From Paraburkholderia aspalathi (GTDB lineage: Bacteria; Pseudomonadota; Gammaproteobacteria; Burkholderiales; Burkholderiaceae), in contig NZ_FPBH01000036.1 of the NCBI RefSeq assembly GCF_900116445.1, positions 1 to 64,000 on the forward strand: a stretch of DNA of 64,000 nt, in the 5' to 3' direction. A program made the position numbers and the translations under genes. Below are positions 60,688 to 64,000 of this stretch, one piece after another; position 1 is the stretch's first letter; each line of letters starts with the position of its first letter. Below the pieces are notes generated by a model. The model had not been told where the DNA came from and did no database searches. It saw nothing but the letters and a program-made list of their open reading frames with translations.

Positions 60688-61790
60688 TGATCGAAACCCC
60701 GTTCGAGCAAGGCCGTCATCGCCTCGCGCGAAAGCGACGCAAGGCCCAGCCGCTCGAGCGTGCGGCCTTCGCCGTACAGGTCGCGCTCCGACACCGCGCT
60801 CGCCAGATTCAGCAGACCTTCGGCGACGGGCGTCGGCACGCCGGCCCAGCGTCCCGCCGAAACGAGAAACGACAAACCGAGCCGCGTGTCTTCGAGCATA
60901 TAGCGGTGCGTCTTCAGATCGATGTCCTCGCGCCAGTCGCCGCTATCGGTCAGCTTGCCGTGCGCGCCGCGGCCGTACATCCACTCGTCGCCCTCGCTCG
61001 CGTAGTGGTCGGCGAGCGGAAAATGCGGCGCGCCGTAGCCAAGGGCCTCGCGTACCGCCATACGTTCGGCGTCGAGCACACTCGTCACGCGGCGGATCGA
61101 CGGTTGCGTGCCTTCGTTATGGATGTCCCAGGCATCGAAGTGCTCGAGCGGGCCGGCGTTCATCATGATCAGTGGCGGGTGGATCACCGGTCCCGCGTTC
61201 ATCAGGGCGCCGCTCAACGCATCCTCGATCGGTTCGACCGACGGATAGGCCTGCTGCAGCACCGGAACCGCCCACGTCGCAAACCGTGCGGGAAAGACGC
61301 CGCTCGGCAGGCGCGTAGCGTATGCGCTCACCACCACATTGTCCTCGCCATGTTTGCGTGCGAGGTACGGCAACGTGCCGGTCTCCGCGAAGGCCACCTC
61401 GTGCGCGTTGCCCGCCTCGTGCATCGCCTTCGCGAACACATAGCTGCCGAACGTGCCGGGCGGCAGGAACACCACCTGATGGTCCGCGAGAAATGGTGCC
61501 AGTTGAGCCGCCAGCGCTTCGTGCGTCGTTGAAGGCAACGGAATCACGATGAGCGCTGCGCCCTCCACCGCTTCCGCCAGATCGTCGACGAGACGTATCG
61601 CGCCTGGCTGCGCGCCGATCGGCACCCGCCGCTCGCCGCGAAAGTCCTTGACCTTGAGCGCGCCGAGTTCGCGCAGCCGCGCCGCGGCGACCGTATCGCG
61701 GCGCCACCACGTCACGTTATGGCCTTTTTCCAGCATGTCGATCACGGCCGCATAGCAGCCATGCCCCCCGCCCAGTACGCTGACATTCAT
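60684..61790 (-). CDS. Octopine/nopaline dehydrogenase family protein
   Basis: 368 aa. Rossmann VSVLGGGHGCYAAVIDMLEKGHNVTWWRRD and the C-terminal octopine-DH domain, which includes GPVIHPPLIMMNAGPLEHF. Family members reductively join an amino acid and a 2-oxo acid, or run the reverse oxidation. AAGGAG precedes ATG 61790. With the HCDH-like partner and divergent AraC gene it may form a catabolic unit for an opine-like or hydroxy compound. Substrate unknown. Confidence 0.82.
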   Translation of the reverse strand: MNVSVLGGGHGCYAAVIDMLEKGHNVTWWRRDTVAAARLRELGALKVKDFRGERRVPIGAQPGAIRLVDDLAEAVEGAALIVIPLPSTTHEALAAQLAPFLADHQVVFLPPGTFGSYVFAKAMHEAGNAHEVAFAETGTLPYLARKHGEDNVVVSAYATRLPSGVFPARFATWAVPVLQQAYPSVEPIEDALSGALMNAGPVIHPPLIMMNAGPLEHFDAWDIHNEGTQPSIRRVTSVLDAERMAVREALGYGAPHFPLADHYASEGDEWMYGRGAHGKLTDSGDWREDIDLKTHRYMLEDTRLGLSFLVSAGRWAGVPTPVAEGLLNLASAVSERDLYGEGRTLERLGLASLSREAMTALLERGFDQ

Positions 61791-62012
61791 CACACTTCTC
61801 CTTGTTCGATGATCATCAGACTACGGGGTCGCCGGCACAAAGACGCTTCACCGCGCGCAAGCCGCATTCAAATCCGGCAACTCAATGAGAACGCCGTCGC
61901 GCGCCTGCTGAACAATCTCGCTATCCGGGTCGATCCGTTCTTGCGCGAAAAAAATGGCCATCGCATGATGAGCGCGCTGCCCGCTCCCCGCTCCCCGCTT
62001 CGAGGCCCATGA

Positions 62013-62996
62013 ATGGAAATCGCGATTTCACGCAGAAACCGTAACCGTCTGATCGCATCGCACGCCCGCGAGGATATCGAGCGGGAAGTCTCACAGGTGC
62101 TCTGTCCGCACCGGATGGAAGTCCCTCACCGTGGCCCGCTCAACGCCGAGCTATACGGCGTCGCGCTGCATCAGGCGATGCTCCTCGAACTCCACTACGG
62201 CAGCGAAACCCACATCGATGCCGGCGACATCGGCAATCACTACCTGTTTCGCACCACGCTCAGCGGCCAATGCGCACTTGAATCAGGCGGCGAACGCGTT
62301 TCGCTGCGGGCCGGGAGCCTGAGCGTGTCATCGCCCGCACGCATGAGCCGCATCGTCACGGATCGCGAATGCCGCAACCTGCTCTTGCGGATCGACCGCC
62401 AGGCGCTCGAGGTCAAGCTTGCCGAGATGTTGAACGACAGCGTCAAACAACCGCTCGTGTTCGATCTCGCTTTCGACAATGCACACACGGGCACCACGGT
62501 TTTTTTGTCGACCCTGCGCTACCTGTGCAATCTGTGCGATCAGTTCGACGAGCCCGCGCAGGAACGGATCTTCGGCCGCGATCTCACGCAGTGGCTGATG
62601 ACCGTTCTGCTCAGCCAGCTGCCGCATTCGTACAGCGCGACGCTGGCCCGTGCCTCCTCGTCGCCACTGCCGGTCCACGTGCGCCGCGCGCGCGACTATA
62701 TCGACGCCCACCTCGACGAGCCGCTGCGGATGGACGCCCTGGCGCGCGCCGCCGGTGTTTCGACGCGCACGCTACAGAACGGTTTCAGCCAGTTCCTCAA
62801 TACGTCGCCCGGGGGCTATATCCGCGAACGGAGACTCGAAGCCGTGCACCGCGCACTACAGACGCAGTCTGAACGCTCGGTGACCGATATTTTCATCGAG
62901 CACGGCGTGCACAGCTTTGGGCATTTCGCCAAGGCGTACGCGCGGCGCTTCGGCTGCCTGCCATCGGCCACCGCGAAGCGCATGGTGCGCAACTGA
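62013..62996 (+). CDS. AraC-family transcriptional regulator (AraC_binding_2 type)
   Basis: 327 aa. The N-terminal ~190 residues are the larger AraC_binding_2 sensor (NHYLFRTTLSGQCALESGG; SVSSPARMSRI); the C-terminal HTH pair runs from ~225 (ARDYIDAHLDEPLRMDALARAAGVSTRTLQ...VTDIFIEHGVHSFGHFAKAYARRFG). GAGG is 8 bases before ATG 62013. Divergent from the opine-dehydrogenase pair across 222 bases, so its probable activator. Confidence 0.88.
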   Translation: MEIAISRRNRNRLIASHAREDIEREVSQVLCPHRMEVPHRGPLNAELYGVALHQAMLLELHYGSETHIDAGDIGNHYLFRTTLSGQCALESGGERVSLRAGSLSVSSPARMSRIVTDRECRNLLLRIDRQALEVKLAEMLNDSVKQPLVFDLAFDNAHTGTTVFLSTLRYLCNLCDQFDEPAQERIFGRDLTQWLMTVLLSQLPHSYSATLARASSSPLPVHVRRARDYIDAHLDEPLRMDALARAAGVSTRTLQNGFSQFLNTSPGGYIRERRLEAVHRALQTQSERSVTDIFIEHGVHSFGHFAKAYARRFGCLPSATAKRMVRN

Positions 62997-63001
62997 CTCC
63001 C

Positions 63002-64000
63002 ATGCAGACCGATCCCGCCAACTCCGCTGATCCGACCGCTTCCGCCGATTCCGTTTCGCACGAACATGACCCGTTGTCCTTCGCAGAGACCGCCGGGGCT
63101 CCGCGTGTGCGAGACCTCGATCTAAATCTGCTGAAGGCATTTCACGCGGTGTACATCGAGAAAAACGTCGGCCGCGCGGCGTTGCGGCTGGGGATCACGC
63201 AGCCTTCCGTGAGCCATGCGCTTGCCCGCCTGCGGCTCGTGTTTCGCGACGCGCTGTTCGTGCGTACGCCCGGCGGTGTCGAAGCAACGCCGCGTGCGCA
63301 GCGCCTCGCGATTTCCATCGATCGCGTGCTGGAGATTCTCCAGGACATGCTCGACGAAGGCGCGCAGTTCCGCGCGGCCACGTCGCGCCGTGTGTTCCGC
63401 CTGCATATGAGCGACTTCGCCGAAGCCGCGTTTCTGCCGACGCTAATGCGCGAACTCGATACGCGAGCGCCCGGTGTGGTGATCGAAACCCATCAGATCG
63501 ACGACAGCCAGTTCAATGTCGCGCTCGAATCGGGCCGCATCGACTTTGCGCTCGGGCATTTTCCGCATGCGTCGAGCCACTTTCACCATAGCGAACTGCT
63601 GCAGGAGCGTTATGTGTTGCTGATGGCGCGGCGCGTGGCGGAGCAGTTCGAACTGCGGGAAGGCTATACGCTGAATGCGAACGTGCCCGCAGGGCTGCAC
63701 TTCATCGCGGTCACTTCTCACCCGCAATCGGTCGAACTGCTCGAGCGCTATGGGCTCACCTCGCGCGTGCGGATTGCCGTGCCGAACTTCATGGTGGTGC
63801 CGGCTATCCTGAGCCGCTGCGATTACGCGCTGATTCTGCCCCGCACCGTTGCGCGCGCGTTCTCCACGCTCGGTGAATCGGCCGTGTTCGAACTCGAAGA
63901 TGCGCTCACGTGGCCCGTGAACGCCTACTGGCATCGCCGTTTCGATACCGATCCCGGCCACCGGTGGTTGCGCGGTGTGCTCATGGAGCTGTTCCGGATC
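63002..64000 (+). CDS. LysR-family transcriptional regulator, C-terminus beyond window
   Basis: Open through the window end (333 codons seen, no stop). A 36-residue polar leader precedes the NodD/NahR-type start RVRDLDLNLLKAFHAVYIEKN and the helix-turn-helix GRAALRLGITQPSVSHALARLR. The effector domain starts near 120 (VFRLHMSDFAEAAFLPTLM). This LysR branch usually senses aromatic or flavonoid-like signals. ATG 63002 is 5 bases after the AraC stop, so the two regulators may be co-transcribed. Confidence 0.85.
   Translation, partial: MQTDPANSADPTASADSVSHEHDPLSFAETAGAPRVRDLDLNLLKAFHAVYIEKNVGRAALRLGITQPSVSHALARLRLVFRDALFVRTPGGVEATPRAQRLAISIDRVLEILQDMLDEGAQFRAATSRRVFRLHMSDFAEAAFLPTLMRELDTRAPGVVIETHQIDDSQFNVALESGRIDFALGHFPHASSHFHHSELLQERYVLLMARRVAEQFELREGYTLNANVPAGLHFIAVTSHPQSVELLERYGLTSRVRIAVPNFMVVPAILSRCDYALILPRTVARAFSTLGESAVFELEDALTWPVNAYWHRRFDTDPGHRWLRGVLMELFRI

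Overview
The window looks like a chromosomal segment of a plant- or soil-associated betaproteobacterium of the Burkholderiaceae, most likely Paraburkholderia. The reasons are high GC with strong third-position GC bias, Burkholderia-type porins, a DUF3138 outer-membrane protein, a DedA-rhodanese fusion, and dense short catabolic operons each with its own regulator. The species call is inference; no rRNA or tRNA gene is visible.

Layout. (A) 1-751: the end of an IS3-like insertion sequence on the minus strand, abutting a ~650-bp inverted-repeat structure whose arms enclose a GCCACT hexanucleotide tandem repeat. (B) 925-6077: a DUF72 protein, DAHP synthase (aroG), an HU-type nucleoid protein, a possible 53-aa secreted peptide, and a membrane GGDEF-EAL protein. 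(C) 6147-13379: single genes and regulator/transporter pairs: DUF899 with a LysR regulator, two MFS carriers, an AhpD-like protein, a DedA-rhodanese fusion, and a MarR regulator behind a striking 44-bp dyad.

(D) 13417-29981: a large putrescine/agmatine locus. Agmatinase makes putrescine; PotFGHI imports it; PuuA, two PuuB-like oxidases, PuuC and PuuD form the gamma-glutamyl route to GABA; a class III aminotransferase gives the parallel transaminase route. A DUF3138 beta-barrel in the same gene string is a candidate outer-membrane entry channel. A cupin-XRE (PuuR-type) regulator sits inside the locus and an Lrp-type regulator borders it. (E) 30045-33215: that Lrp regulator, two tandem HAD type II hydrolases and a LysR regulator.

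(F) 33485-40325: a porin, a DUF3311/SSS symporter pair and three amidohydrolases: two CodA/AtzC-like deaminases and one AtzA/TrzN-like enzyme. This is probably an uptake-and-deamination module for an N-heterocycle of unknown identity. (G) 40699-44881: a DUF2891 protein, a periplasmic PRC-barrel protein and DNA polymerase II.

(H) 44953-56239 (minus), with a LysR gene to 57389: a hydroquinone/hydroxyquinol module. A two-subunit hydroquinone 1,2-dioxygenase, 4-hydroxymuconic semialdehyde dehydrogenase and maleylacetate reductase lead to beta-ketoadipate. They are followed by a complete Liv-type ABC importer, an intradiol (hydroxyquinol) dioxygenase, an unpartnered Rieske ferredoxin and a porin. 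No hydroquinone-forming monooxygenase is present, so the substrate may be imported. (I) 57484-59628: a zinc-free MDR oxidoreductase, a small unknown protein and a divergent AraC regulator. (J) 59686-64000: a translationally coupled opine-dehydrogenase-family protein and 3-hydroxyacyl-CoA dehydrogenase, a divergent AraC regulator, and a LysR gene that runs off the window end.

A recurring theme is that modules D, F and H each carry their own outer-membrane channel, inner-membrane transporter, enzymes and regulator. Perfect hairpins sit in several of the junctions where genes do not overlap.
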